From Glaciecola sp. KUL10 (GTDB taxonomy: Bacteria; Pseudomonadota; Gammaproteobacteria; Enterobacterales; Alteromonadaceae): a DNA stretch of 64,000 nt. The notes under the pieces were generated by a model, which made no database searches, was not told the origin of the DNA, and worked only from the letters and a program-made list of their open reading frames with translations. Location: positions 186,001 to 250,000 of the forward strand of contig NZ_BGNG01000005.1 of NCBI RefSeq assembly GCF_003203515.1, written 5' to 3'. Shown here piece by piece: positions 16,709 through 29,087 of the stretch (positions are counted from its first letter, which is position 1; every line of letters starts with the position of its first letter). Position numbers and translations under genes: made by a program.

Positions 16709-18928
16709 ATGGCAACATACATCACACGCGGTCGTTTGAAAGTTGATTCAACATTAGATGAATTTATTGCCAATCAAGCACTCGTCGATTCGGGCATAGA
16801 AAAAAGCGCGTTTTGGAGCGAATTCGAATCTTTATTAATCGAATTGAGCCCAATTAACCAAGCGCTATTGAAAAAACGTGACCACCTGCAAACTCAAATA
16901 GATAATTACCACCTTGCCAACAAACAAACGCGCGTTGATTTTGAACATTACAAAGCATTTTTAAAAGACATCGGCTATTTAGAAGCGCAACCTGATACTT
17001 TTAGTATCGATACTCAAAACATAGATCCAGAAATCAGTGAATATGCTGGCCCTCAACTAGTGGTGCCTATCAACAATGCGCGCTACGCACTCAATGCTGT
17101 AAATGCTCGCTGGGGCAGTTTATATGATGCACTATATGGCACTGATATCATTCCTCAAGAAGGCGAATTAGAGAAAACGGCGCAGTACAATCCTAAACGT
17201 GGCCAACAAGTTATTATCCAAGCGCGTAAATGGTTAGATGTGATCGCACCTCTCACCACCGGCTCTCATCATGATTCCGTCGCTTACAACATCAACAATA
17301 AAAACCTAGAGATAACGCTAACAAATGGCGAAATTGTCGAACTTATGGATAAAAATGCTTTTATAGGATTTCAATCAGCTAACGGCAATATTCAAGCAAT
17401 ATTACTCAAACACAACAAGCTTCATGTTGAAATTCAGTTTGACGACCAGCACCCGATTGGCAAAACAGATCCTGCCAACATTAAAGATGTTTATGTCGAA
17501 TCTGCGCTCACCACTATTATGGATTGTGAAGATTCAGTCGCGGCGGTCGATGCCGAAGATAAAACTTTGGTGTATCAAAACTGGCTTGGGCTTATTAAAG
17601 GTGAATTGTCGATACAGATGAATAAAAACGGCAGTACTATTACCCGTAGCATGAACCCTGATCGTGAATATCAATCTCCAACAGGTGAAAAACTTTCGCT
17701 TAACGGCAGAAGCCTGATGTTTGTCCGTAATGTTGGTCATTTAATGACAAACCCAGCGATACTGTTAGACAATCAAGAAATACCAGAAGGGATCATGGAC
17801 GGCGTGATCACGTCACTCATTAGCAAACAAGATGTATTGAAGCAAAATACGCTTCGCAACAGCCAAAAAGGCAGTATTTACATCGTAAAACCCAAAATGC
17901 ATGGCCCAGAAGAAGTTGCGTTCACAAACACCCTGTTTGCACGTATCGAAGATATGCTCAAACTTGAACGCTACACCATCAAAATGGGGATCATGGACGA
18001 AGAACGCCGTACCAGTATCAATTTGTCAGCATGTATCGAAGCCGCTAAATCTCGTGTTGTGTTTATCAATACAGGATTTTTAGACCGCACGGGCGATGAA
18101 ATCCATACCTCTATGCAACTCGGTGCGTTTGCGCCAAAAGCAGAGCTTAAAACACGCGAGTGGATTGGTGCTTATGAATCATCCAATGTAAGCACTGGTT
18201 TAGACGCTGGTTTATCGGGTAAAGCACAAATCGGTAAAGGTATGTGGCCAATTCCAGACCAAATGGCAAATATGATGGAAGCAAAAATTGCGCACCCAAA
18301 AGCGGGTGCCAATACCGCTTGGGTACCCTCACCTACCGCAGCTACCTTGCATGCCCTGCATTACCATCAAGTTGATGTATTTGATGTACAAGCTCAGATT
18401 CAAGCGCGCGCGTCACAAACAGATTATATTGATACTATTTTGCAGGTGCCGTTATTAGAAAACGGACGTGCGTTTAACGAGCAAGAACTTCAAAACGAAT
18501 TAGATAACAACGTACAAGGCATCTTAGGTTATGTTGTACGCTGGGTTCACCAAGGCATTGGCTGCTCAAAAGTACCCGATATCAACAATGTAGGTTTAAT
18601 GGAAGACCGCGCAACATTGCGTATATCCAGCCAACATATCGCAAACTGGCTACATCACGGTTTACTTACACAAGCTCAAGTTGAAGATTCACTCGCGCGC
18701 ATGGCGGTATTGGTTGACGAACAAAATAAAGCTGACAGCGAATATATTCCAATGACGCCAAATACCGGCGAATCCATTGGCTTTCAGGCAGCAAGAGACC
18801 TGATATTGTTAGGTAAAGAACAACCAAGTGGCTATACCGAACCGCTATTACACCAACGCCGTTTAGAGATGAAGGCATTAATGGCTTCGTATAAACTTGG
18901 TCAACATGCAGGAAAGCAGGCTAGTTAA
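16709..18928 (+). CDS. glcB: malate synthase G
   Basis: 739-aa enzyme that condenses glyoxylate with acetyl-CoA to malate, the second step of the glyoxylate shunt. Length and sequence fit the single-chain isoform G rather than isoform A. Visible family segments include TTIMDCEDSVAAVDAEDK (catalytic Asp/Glu region), NRSLMFV-type strand sequences, IKMGIMDEERRTSINL, VFINTGFLDRTGDEIH and the C-terminal GCSKVPDINNVGLMEDRATL. The ATG follows GGGAGA. It is unusual but known in marine bacteria to pair GlcB, instead of AceB, with isocitrate lyase. It probably shares regulation with aceA. Confidence 0.96.
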   Translation: MATYITRGRLKVDSTLDEFIANQALVDSGIEKSAFWSEFESLLIELSPINQALLKKRDHLQTQIDNYHLANKQTRVDFEHYKAFLKDIGYLEAQPDTFSIDTQNIDPEISEYAGPQLVVPINNARYALNAVNARWGSLYDALYGTDIIPQEGELEKTAQYNPKRGQQVIIQARKWLDVIAPLTTGSHHDSVAYNINNKNLEITLTNGEIVELMDKNAFIGFQSANGNIQAILLKHNKLHVEIQFDDQHPIGKTDPANIKDVYVESALTTIMDCEDSVAAVDAEDKTLVYQNWLGLIKGELSIQMNKNGSTITRSMNPDREYQSPTGEKLSLNGRSLMFVRNVGHLMTNPAILLDNQEIPEGIMDGVITSLISKQDVLKQNTLRNSQKGSIYIVKPKMHGPEEVAFTNTLFARIEDMLKLERYTIKMGIMDEERRTSINLSACIEAAKSRVVFINTGFLDRTGDEIHTSMQLGAFAPKAELKTREWIGAYESSNVSTGLDAGLSGKAQIGKGMWPIPDQMANMMEAKIAHPKAGANTAWVPSPTAATLHALHYHQVDVFDVQAQIQARASQTDYIDTILQVPLLENGRAFNEQELQNELDNNVQGILGYVVRWVHQGIGCSKVPDINNVGLMEDRATLRISSQHIANWLHHGLLTQAQVEDSLARMAVLVDEQNKADSEYIPMTPNTGESIGFQAARDLILLGKEQPSGYTEPLLHQRRLEMKALMASYKLGQHAGKQAS

Positions 18929-18977
18929 TAAACAGAGTGTTCAACTAAAATAAACGTCGTTCCCAACTCGAAGAAAG

Positions 18978-19005
18978 GTCATTCCCAACTCGATTGGGAA
19001 CCTCG
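18978..19005. repeat. hairpin repeat downstream of malate synthase (TCATTCCC type)
   Basis: GTCATTCCCAA-CTCGA-TTGGGAACCTC, with stem TTCCCAA/TTGGGAA at 18982-19000. A partial direct duplicate, GTTCCCAACTCGA, precedes it at about 18959. The same framework occurs at 5301-5326. There is no T-run, so I read it as a dispersed repeat that may also stabilise the 3' end. Confidence 0.5.
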
Positions 19006-19098
19006 TAAACCACCTAGAAAACGCGCATATTGTTAACGTTTATTGAAAAGGACTTCAATCATGAAACAAGCATTCGTTTGTACAATAACAAACCCTTT

Positions 19099-21297
19099 TT
19101 ATCGTTCATAGCTTTTCAAAAAGCCATCCAAATCACTACTAAGATGCGAATCGAAAAAAGATTCAAAATGTTTGTTGAGTGACCACTCTAATAAGTACAA
19201 ATATGCTTCCATAGACAATTGACGATTGGGACTATGACCTGCATCTGGGTCAACAAATAGAAACCGTGCTTGTTTTGGCGTATTAGCGCTTCGCAATTTT
19301 GCCACATATTGTTTTACTTTTTTGATATCAACTCTGTCATCCCTTGCGCCTGCCCACACATACACTGGTTTATTGACCTTCTCCCAATGCATGAAGGGCG
19401 ATTGAGCACTAAGTCGTTGCTTGTCTTTTTCATCAGAAATATCAACAGCGAGTTGAGAAAACATTTGCTGGCGACGGTCTGAAAGGTTTCGAAAGTCTTT
19501 TCGATCTAAAAATTCTATCGAATAAGTAAGGTCGGTTGGTGGTGCACCCGCAAACGCCATTTTAAACAGTTCAGGTGTAAAACTCAGGCCTGACAAGGCC
19601 GAAAAGCCGCCAAAGGAGTGCCCCACAATCGCAAGTCGCTTGGGGTCTCCAATGCCAGCGCTTAACAAAGCATTCAACCCATCAATAATATCTTGTTGAA
19701 CAATACCATCACCAAAGTCTTTATTTGCCGACACCATATATTGAAAGCCCATCCCGATGGAAGAGCGAAAGTTGGGTTCGTATACAACAAAACCTCGACT
19801 CGCTAAAAAGTCCGAAATAAAGGAATAATGATTGTCAGTCCGGCTCCAAGGACCACCATGGGGCATCACAATTAGCGGAAGCGTTTGAAGATCAAAGCCA
19901 TTTGGCACCGTGATATGAGCAAACTGGCGCATTCCATCCGAAACAACATAATCCACGGTGCTTTTGTAGCTCGCAACTCGTTTACTCTGATAGGAAATGG
20001 AATCAAGTGCCTTGATGCGATCGTGTGAAGACGCGCGTGTCGCATCATATAAAAAATACCGTACACTGGGGTTTTGAGGTGATTCTTGTCTTAACAACCA
20101 CAATGTTGCATCAGCATTCGTTTGGATAGAAAAGAAACTATCAACGAGTGCAAACGGATGCTTGAGATTTTCTTGTTTGAGTAGTGCTTCGATTTCCGTT
20201 AAAGCGTCAGTTGCAGCTGCGTTTAAGCCATAGTGATGCATAGATTTAGTTTGGTAGCTGATAGTATTGGGTAAACCCAATTTAAGGCTTACATCATAAG
20301 CATCAAAGAACGCACTTGGATCTTGGTGCAAACGACTAAAAGGATACGTATCTGAATCTACATTAATACGATACAGACCAATCAAGTCTTGACCGAGCCT
20401 CCCAAATACGACGAGCGCTTGGGGCTGAGATTGAGGTTGCTTACTTTGAGACTCCTCTAATCCGATCATTGCGCACGGATCCCGCAATTCACAATGCGCT
20501 ATTACCGCTTTTTCAGGCTTTCTTACATCCACTAACTCAACTTTTCCACCGTTAACTCTTTTAATGAAATCAGCCTTGAGTGGGTCATTGTTATCGCTTA
20601 TGACGCCGATTAGCGCATGTCTGCTTTTGTAAATAGCGTGTTTTATTCCTGAGCGATCCAACATACTAACGGTAAATGTTTTTGATTTAGGATGACGGCT
20701 CGCGACCAATAGTGCATGAGGTGCTTGTTTGTGAATATCCATCACGTATTCATCATGTTTTGAGTCGAGCTTATGGATGATCCTTGCTCGGCTGATGTTA
20801 ATAGACGCGCTAGAGGTTTCGACTTCTTCAGGTATCAGCGAGACCAAACTCACGAATTTTGGGGATAGAATAAATATATGCTTTGCATCTTGCGACCAAA
20901 AAAACTGTTTTATTTTAGGAGAAGTGAAAGCCGTCGTTTTTTCTCCCGTCTGTATGTTCATCAATACCAATGAAGGAATTCGCTCATTTGCATTTTTGCC
21001 AGAACGTTTATCTTTACTGATGAAAGCTATCCACTTTCCATCAGGAGAAAGAGTGACATCACTTATAGAAAAGCCTTTAATCGCTTCGAGCCTATCCAAA
21101 GCTATCGTTGGCATTTGCAAATGGCGCTGACTAAATTCAGCAATACTGCTGACTAGTTTTGGTTGGATAACTGTATGTGTAGCGCCCTGTTCACCATCTA
21201 GTTCACCCGGCAAATCAGCATAGGTTTCAACAGGCAGGATAAATAGAACAAGCGCAACTAAGCAGGCCAAAATATTGGCCAAAAGAGTGAATACCAT
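19099..21297 (-). CDS. S9 (prolyl oligopeptidase-type) serine peptidase, exported
   Basis: 732-aa protein with an N-terminal hydrophobic segment (VFTLLANILACLVALVLF) that serves as signal or anchor. A beta-propeller-like region spans about residues 60-450, with SPDGKWIAFISKDK and similar blade motifs. The alpha/beta hydrolase domain follows: MPHGGPWSRTD, nucleophile GHSFGG (Ser at about 561), Asp in GARDDRVD and His in DAGHSPNR. The start at 21297 has AGGA six bases upstream. Last gene of a GntR-ABC-permease-peptidase operon (16 bases after the permease). It may cleave the peptide that the transporter exports, but this is inference. Confidence 0.9.
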   Translation of the reverse strand: MVFTLLANILACLVALVLFILPVETYADLPGELDGEQGATHTVIQPKLVSSIAEFSQRHLQMPTIALDRLEAIKGFSISDVTLSPDGKWIAFISKDKRSGKNANERIPSLVLMNIQTGEKTTAFTSPKIKQFFWSQDAKHIFILSPKFVSLVSLIPEEVETSSASINISRARIIHKLDSKHDEYVMDIHKQAPHALLVASRHPKSKTFTVSMLDRSGIKHAIYKSRHALIGVISDNNDPLKADFIKRVNGGKVELVDVRKPEKAVIAHCELRDPCAMIGLEESQSKQPQSQPQALVVFGRLGQDLIGLYRINVDSDTYPFSRLHQDPSAFFDAYDVSLKLGLPNTISYQTKSMHHYGLNAAATDALTEIEALLKQENLKHPFALVDSFFSIQTNADATLWLLRQESPQNPSVRYFLYDATRASSHDRIKALDSISYQSKRVASYKSTVDYVVSDGMRQFAHITVPNGFDLQTLPLIVMPHGGPWSRTDNHYSFISDFLASRGFVVYEPNFRSSIGMGFQYMVSANKDFGDGIVQQDIIDGLNALLSAGIGDPKRLAIVGHSFGGFSALSGLSFTPELFKMAFAGAPPTDLTYSIEFLDRKDFRNLSDRRQQMFSQLAVDISDEKDKQRLSAQSPFMHWEKVNKPVYVWAGARDDRVDIKKVKQYVAKLRSANTPKQARFLFVDPDAGHSPNRQLSMEAYLYLLEWSLNKHFESFFDSHLSSDLDGFLKSYER

Positions 21298-21313
21298 AAC
21301 AAATCCTAAGGTC

Positions 21314-23185
21314 TTACACTGCTTGCGGTTTAGCAGACAGCAATCTTTGCGGCTTTTTAAAATACACACCTTTGAAGGGATGCAAGAGCACAAAACTTAA
21401 CAGCGCAGGAAAACTCAAGCTGCTCACGAGCACGATCCATGTAGCCCACTGCGCTTTGTTGAGTTCATGTTTTCGCCCTAATATAATAAGTAAAATCAGG
21501 CTAATAACATGCACAATCACGGCTTGCAGGTTTACTGTCATCTCGCTTGTGTCACTCGGTATAGCTAATGCTTCATCAAGTGCATTCATGATTTCTGCGC
21601 GCATCACGTACAACAGTGGCGAAAGCATATAATCAATTTCTTCTATCCAATTCGGATGCCTGTTGACGGTATATTCACGACTTGCAACAAGCGTTTCATT
21701 TTGCGCATAATCTACGTGAATTAAGTGGGTCTTTGCGCCAACGCCACTGTAGTGACCTTTATCTTTAATAATAAATGCAAAGCCGTCCGCTAGTTCAAAG
21801 CCTAGAATATTCGTAAGTTCGATTGTATCAGGTAAATCAAACGCAAAATTTGGAGCTAAGGTTTCGTATTCATAGGCAAAACGCTGCGAATCAAAAAGAA
21901 TAATACGCTGATTGGTAAACAGCGAAATAAACCCACCTTCCCGCATGTAATAAGGCATATTTTGAAGATACTCATTATCTCTTAAGCGGAATCGCTCAGA
22001 CACGCTTTGGTCTTCAAAATTAATACTAAGCAACGTGTTGCCAAAAGCGGCATAACGGTTTTCTATCAAATAAGGAACGCGGTCAAATACAGCACTTTCC
22101 TTGTTTTGCTTAAATTCACTCAATGAGCGATAAAAGCCATCTTGTCCAATTACACCAGCGGGCTCTCCAGTAAGGGCGTGTTTGCCTAATAAAACCATGT
22201 GCTTATGTGAAAACTGATAATTGATATTGTTTTTTTCATCGACCAATTGGTAACTTGTGTCATCGAGGTGTAGCTGGTGTGAACGCGGATGACTGCGCAC
22301 AGATGCGGCTATCCAATGATAATTACTTTCATCTGCTTGCAAACGAATACTATTCGCTAGGTCTGGTGCAAACACTTTTGCATTTTCTAGCGTATAATAA
22401 ACGAGTTCGTCTTTGTTTAAGCTATAGGTATAAGACAGACTTCCGTCTACTGGGTTTGTATCAGGGTGTGTGCCAAGCGCCCATTTAGGACCGTGATAAA
22501 AAACGACTGTCGAGAGGATCAATAAATATACTAGGTTAAAACTCATTGGAACGGCTAATAAAGACTGTGCAATGGGTCCGCGCAAATACGTTGATAGATC
22601 AGGTTTAAAGCTCAATTTATTTAGATAATAGAGCATGCCATTAAATACTATCACAGGTGCAAACTGAGCAAGGTGACTGTCAGCTTTCGGCGCAAGTACG
22701 AGCACAAGTAAGCCCACTAACAAAACAATCCCACGACTCGCATTTAAGACAATGAGTACACCGAGCTGATAGCTCATCAAGGCGGTTAAGCATAAATAGA
22801 CAATGTAAGAGTAGTGCCTAAACTCAACTAAACTGCTACCGAATACATCTGTACCCGCTACCATAACGAGCCAAGGCGCACCTACCGCAATTAAAATGAC
22901 CGCGGCTCCGGCCAGTAAAATTGCATTGCAAATACCAGAACTGGGTAATGGGCGGTGGATCAAAAATGTCCAGTGATTCTTGCGTCGGTGCAAAACGATT
23001 TGTAGCGCACCAAACATAAAGCTCCCGCCCAACATCAATAAGTTGTTAAGCGCACTTTTTGCTTGATCAGGATATAGGAAGGGTTGATACCGCAGTGAAA
23101 AAAGGAAAACACCTAAAACTACAAGAGCCCATAAGCACGCCCATTTTTGATATCGATAAAATTCGCTTTTCGCTAATTCAAACAT
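21314..23185 (-). CDS. ABC transporter permease-like membrane protein with large extracytoplasmic domain
   Basis: 623-aa protein. The N-terminal part (to about residue 235) has some six to eight membrane helices of ABC-2 type, beginning MFELAKSEFYRYQKW and HRRKNHWTFLIHRPLP. A polar domain of about 280 residues follows (KDELVYYTLENAKV onwards), rich in beta-strand-like repeats. Two helices near the C-terminus close it. It lies 47 bases downstream of the ATPase gene. The large soluble insert is uncommon for a simple ABC-2 permease and might bind the substrate or a ligand. Partner of the ATPase at 23233; substrate unknown. Confidence 0.75.
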   Translation of the reverse strand: MFELAKSEFYRYQKWACLWALVVLGVFLFSLRYQPFLYPDQAKSALNNLLMLGGSFMFGALQIVLHRRKNHWTFLIHRPLPSSGICNAILLAGAAVILIAVGAPWLVMVAGTDVFGSSLVEFRHYSYIVYLCLTALMSYQLGVLIVLNASRGIVLLVGLLVLVLAPKADSHLAQFAPVIVFNGMLYYLNKLSFKPDLSTYLRGPIAQSLLAVPMSFNLVYLLILSTVVFYHGPKWALGTHPDTNPVDGSLSYTYSLNKDELVYYTLENAKVFAPDLANSIRLQADESNYHWIAASVRSHPRSHQLHLDDTSYQLVDEKNNINYQFSHKHMVLLGKHALTGEPAGVIGQDGFYRSLSEFKQNKESAVFDRVPYLIENRYAAFGNTLLSINFEDQSVSERFRLRDNEYLQNMPYYMREGGFISLFTNQRIILFDSQRFAYEYETLAPNFAFDLPDTIELTNILGFELADGFAFIIKDKGHYSGVGAKTHLIHVDYAQNETLVASREYTVNRHPNWIEEIDYMLSPLLYVMRAEIMNALDEALAIPSDTSEMTVNLQAVIVHVISLILLIILGRKHELNKAQWATWIVLVSSLSFPALLSFVLLHPFKGVYFKKPQRLLSAKPQAV

Positions 23186-23232
23186 GACTAATTCTTTCCT
23201 TATGTTATACGTTATAGCTTCACAATTGGCGG

Positions 23233-24183
23233 CTAGGCAGGCGTATGTTTAGCTTGAGAAGGACGGCTATGATGCTTCGAGAGAAACGCATTGACTGCTT
23301 GGTTAAGTGACACATTTTGAGCAAAAGAGATATTGATACTGCGAGCGTTTAAATCAGCTGTTATTTGCTCAAGGGTCCTGTCGACAAACGTCAATTGGTA
23401 TGACTCGTCAATGGATTTTGTATTAATAAAACCGGGTAATTTTTCAAACACTTCGGCTTTGAGCGAGCTCGCTGACAAACCTAAGTGTTCGGCCTCAACC
23501 ATTACACTTTTAATACGCTCAACAAAGGCTTCGGGCGTACTTGAATTCGTCAACTGCCCTTTTTCTAATATAATCAGATTTTCGGCCACACGCTCAATTT
23601 CCTCCATTTGATGAGAGCAATATATAATCGTTGATTCTGACTCTCTTTCAGCAAATAAAAGGGCTTCCAAAAATGACTGTTTTGCCACAACATCTAAACC
23701 AAGTGTGGGTTCGTCTAAGATAAGTGTGCTAGCTTGTTGTGCCAACACCATCGCTAGATTAACGCCAGCTCTTTCGCCCCTTGATAAACCCGCGATTTTT
23801 TGGTTTGGATCGACATCAAAAAAACCAATGACATTGTTGTAAATGGTATCGCTCCATTTAGGATAAAAGTGTTTTTGCATTTTTAGTAAAGCGTTGATCT
23901 TCATCCATGTTGGTAAGGTGTGTTCTTCGTTGACATAAGCGACTTTTGCGCGTGTAGTGGGTGATAAATTAGTCGCGGATTCGCCGTATACTTTGATGCT
24001 TCCAGAATTTGGTGTGTCGACACCCAATAGCAGCCTAAAAAGTGTTGATTTGCCCGCACCGTTGCTGCCAACGATGGCGTGTATACCGTTATTCGGAATC
24101 GCTAGCGTTAAGTGATTAATGGCAGTTTTGTCGCCAAAGGTTTTTACTAGGTCATGGGTTTCAATACAAAATTCTGAGCACAT
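23233..24183 (-). CDS. ABC transporter ATP-binding protein (YtrB/ABC-2 type)
   Basis: 316-aa ATPase. Walker A is GSNGAGKST near residue 40, the signature is LSRGERAG and Walker B is LILDEPTLGLD, with the switch His in YCSHQMEE. The C-terminal 100 residues form the accessory domain usual in ATPases of ABC-2 exporters. The signature has Arg in place of the usual Gly (LSRGE instead of LSGGE), as found in several YtrB-like proteins. It starts two bases after the GntR stop, so both are co-transcribed. Confidence 0.92.
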   Translation of the reverse strand: MCSEFCIETHDLVKTFGDKTAINHLTLAIPNNGIHAIVGSNGAGKSTLFRLLLGVDTPNSGSIKVYGESATNLSPTTRAKVAYVNEEHTLPTWMKINALLKMQKHFYPKWSDTIYNNVIGFFDVDPNQKIAGLSRGERAGVNLAMVLAQQASTLILDEPTLGLDVVAKQSFLEALLFAERESESTIIYCSHQMEEIERVAENLIILEKGQLTNSSTPEAFVERIKSVMVEAEHLGLSASSLKAEVFEKLPGFINTKSIDESYQLTFVDRTLEQITADLNARSINISFAQNVSLNQAVNAFLSKHHSRPSQAKHTPA

Positions 24184-24185
24184 GA

Positions 24186-24584
24186 TCAGTTTCCTTTCTT
24201 TGTGATTTTTTGTAAGGCCGCCGTCGTTTCTTTAATGATTTCAGCCTGCGTGTAATCCAAGTAAGCAACCTCGTTGACAAAAGCGTTTATTGCTTTTTGT
24301 AAACGACTTTCTTGCTCTTGCTCACTTAATTGTTGGCGATGTTCAGATACAAATAGTCCTAATCCTTGGCGTGATTCCAGCAAACCTTGTGCAGTCAATT
24401 CTCCGTAAGCTTTAGCAACCGTATTAGGATTGATCGTCAGTTGCATAGCCAAGCCTCGGACGCTTGGTAACTTTGCCCCCTCCACTAAACTGCCATCTGC
24501 AATTTGCATGCGGATACCGTCGACTATTTGTTTAAAAATAGGCCGTGGGTCACCCGTTGTAATCTGGATATTGATTGTGCTCAT
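24186..24584 (-). CDS. GntR-family regulator, YtrA subfamily
   Basis: 132-aa repressor with winged helix-turn-helix (residues about 10-78): DPRPIFKQIVDGIRMQIADG, LPSVRGLAMQLTINPNTVAK, GLLESRQGLGLFV. Only a short helical tail of about 50 residues follows, which defines the YtrA subfamily that controls adjacent ABC transporter genes. First gene of the operon. A 25-bp palindrome lies 38 bases upstream of its start, so autoregulation of the whole operon is likely. Confidence 0.92.
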   Translation of the reverse strand: MSTINIQITTGDPRPIFKQIVDGIRMQIADGSLVEGAKLPSVRGLAMQLTINPNTVAKAYGELTAQGLLESRQGLGLFVSEHRQQLSEQEQESRLQKAINAFVNEVAYLDYTQAEIIKETTAALQKITKKGN

Positions 24585-24621
24585 CAGTCCAACTATTAAA
24601 TAATTTAAAAAGCACAGCTCA

Positions 24622-24646
24622 ACTGTACTATTTGTATTAGTACAGT
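24622..24646. promoter_or_regulatory. operator-like palindrome upstream of the GntR-ABC operon
   Basis: Perfect 9-base arms ACTGTACTA and TAGTACAGT separated by TTTGTAT, 38-62 bases upstream of the GntR start. Position and symmetry fit a YtrA-type repressor binding site overlapping the operon promoter. Confidence 0.75.
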
Positions 24647-24790
24647 AAATACAGTTTGCAAAATAATCAAGTTTTTATTTTCTACATTGCACAAAAAGTA
24701 AAACAAATTTCCAAGAAAGCGCTTTACATTTAATACCCTAGCCATTACTCTCAAACGAGTTACAATTAACCAGCAACTTTTGGAGGATAT

Positions 24791-24886
24791 ATGAAAGGTT
24801 TATCATCATTAACCCGCATTTTCAGTGATTCATCTATCGCTTCTTTCCTGCTGCTCTTACTTAACGCAAAATTTTTGCACGGGTAA
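24791..24886 (+). CDS. leuL: leucine operon leader peptide
   Basis: 31-codon peptide preceded by GGAGG. It ends with five consecutive Leu codons (CTG CTG CTC TTA CTT) in FLLLLLNAKFLHG. When leucyl-tRNA is scarce the ribosome stalls there. The end of the reading frame, TTGCACGGGT, can pair with ACCCGTGCA at 24915-24923 to form an antiterminator instead of the attenuator hairpin. It is too short for usual gene tracks but all parts of classical leu attenuation are visible. Confidence 0.93.
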   Translation: MKGLSSLTRIFSDSSIASFLLLLLNAKFLHG

Positions 24887-24914
24887 GTATTGTAAATAAC
24901 AAAACTCTCTAAGA

Positions 24915-24939
24915 ACCCGTGCATTGCACGGGTTTTTTT
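24915..24939 (+). terminator. leu attenuator (regulatory terminator)
   Basis: Stem ACCCGTGC, loop ATT, stem GCACGGGT, followed by seven T. It lies between the leader peptide and leuA. The left arm is complementary to the leader's terminal TTGCACGGGT (24875-24884), giving mutually exclusive terminator and antiterminator structures. Confidence 0.92.
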
Positions 24940-24986
24940 GTTTTAAACTAGGGTAAAATCACCCTACACAATTAAAGGGCTTAGTA

Positions 24987-27639
<2,653 letters not shown>

Positions 27640-27650
27640 GGAGACACACC

Positions 27651-29087
27651 ATGGCAGAACGAAAAGCGGCAGAACAAACTGCGGCAAAAACACTTTTTGA
27701 TAAAGTATGGCAAGCGCACATTGTTGCGCAATTGGGTGAAGACACCTTGCTATACATCGACCGTCACCTGATCCACGAAGTGACATCTCCACAAGCATTT
27801 GCCGGTCTAGATGAAGCCGGTCGCATGGTGCGTCGTCCAGACTTAACCTTTGGTACCATGGATCACAGTATTTCAACGCGTTCATTAGCATTAGATGCTT
27901 GCGGACCGCAAAACAAATTGCAACTGCAAACCCTAGCGGTTAACTGCGCTAAACATAATATCGAGCTATATCCTGTTGGTCATAAAAACCAAGGTATCGT
28001 GCATGTGATTGGTCCTCAACAAGGGCTTATTCAACCAGGTATGACCGTAGTGTGCGGTGATTCACATACAGCCACTCATGGCGCGTTTGGTGCCTTAGCT
28101 TTTGGCATTGGTACCTCTCAAGTTGAGCACGTACTTGCTACCCAAACACTCAAACAATCAAAAGCGAAAAGCATGAAGATTGATGTGCAAGGCAAGCTAC
28201 CTGTGGGTGTAACAGCTAAAGACATTATACTCGCGATCATCGGCGTCATTGGACACGCAGGTGCTACTGGACATGTGATTGAATACTGCGGGCAAGCGAT
28301 TTCTGACCTATCAATGGAAGAGCGCATGACCATTTGTAATATGAGTATCGAAGCAGGCGCCAAAGCAGGTATGATTGCCCCCGACCAAAAGACCTTTGAT
28401 TATCTAGAGGGACGAGAGTTTGCACCCAAAGGCGAACATTGGGAACAAGCAGTCGCATACTGGCGTACACTTTATTCAGATGATGATGCAGAATTTGATA
28501 CGGTTGTTACCTTAAACGCCGCAGACATTGCCCCACAGATCACATGGGGAACCAATCCCGGTCAAGTCGTAGCAGTCAATCAGGCCATTCCTTCGCCAGA
28601 TAGTTTTGATGATCCAATTGAAAAAGAATCTGCTGTCAAAGCCTTGAAATATATGGGCCTCTCGTCTGGGCAAACGTGGGATCAAGTCGAGGTTTCTCAT
28701 GTATTTATCGGTTCTTGTACAAATAGTCGCATCGAAGACTTACGTGCAGCTGCCGAGGTTGCGAGCAAAGGCAAGGTCAAAGGCAATGTAACTGCGATTG
28801 TTGTACCCGGTTCTGTTGCCGTTAAGCAGCAAGCCGAAGAAGAGGCCCTTGATAAAATATTTATCGACGCAGGCTTTGAATGGCGCCTTCCGGGCTGTTC
28901 AATGTGCTTAGGCATGAACGACGACATTCTACAACCTGGTGATCGTTGTGCATCGACCAGTAACCGCAACTTTGAAGGTCGACAAGGCCGAGGTGCACGT
29001 ACACATCTAGTTAGCCCAGAAATGGCAGTTGCTGCTGCACTTACTGGAAAATTCACTGACGTTAGAGCACTACAGGAGCAAGCATAA
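27651..29087 (+). CDS. leuC: 3-isopropylmalate dehydratase large subunit
   Basis: 478-aa aconitase-family subunit that isomerises 2- to 3-isopropylmalate together with LeuD. The [4Fe-4S] ligands are Cys in IGSCTNSR and the pair in [30 protein letters not shown] and [18 protein letters not shown] are family signatures. The last A of its stop codon is the first base of the leuD start, so the two subunits are coupled. Confidence 0.97.
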   Translation: MAERKAAEQTAAKTLFDKVWQAHIVAQLGEDTLLYIDRHLIHEVTSPQAFAGLDEAGRMVRRPDLTFGTMDHSISTRSLALDACGPQNKLQLQTLAVNCAKHNIELYPVGHKNQGIVHVIGPQQGLIQPGMTVVCGDSHTATHGAFGALAFGIGTSQVEHVLATQTLKQSKAKSMKIDVQGKLPVGVTAKDIILAIIGVIGHAGATGHVIEYCGQAISDLSMEERMTICNMSIEAGAKAGMIAPDQKTFDYLEGREFAPKGEHWEQAVAYWRTLYSDDDAEFDTVVTLNAADIAPQITWGTNPGQVVAVNQAIPSPDSFDDPIEKESAVKALKYMGLSSGQTWDQVEVSHVFIGSCTNSRIEDLRAAAEVASKGKVKGNVTAIVVPGSVAVKQQAEEEALDKIFIDAGFEWRLPGCSMCLGMNDDILQPGDRCASTSNRNFEGRQGRGARTHLVSPEMAVAAALTGKFTDVRALQEQA

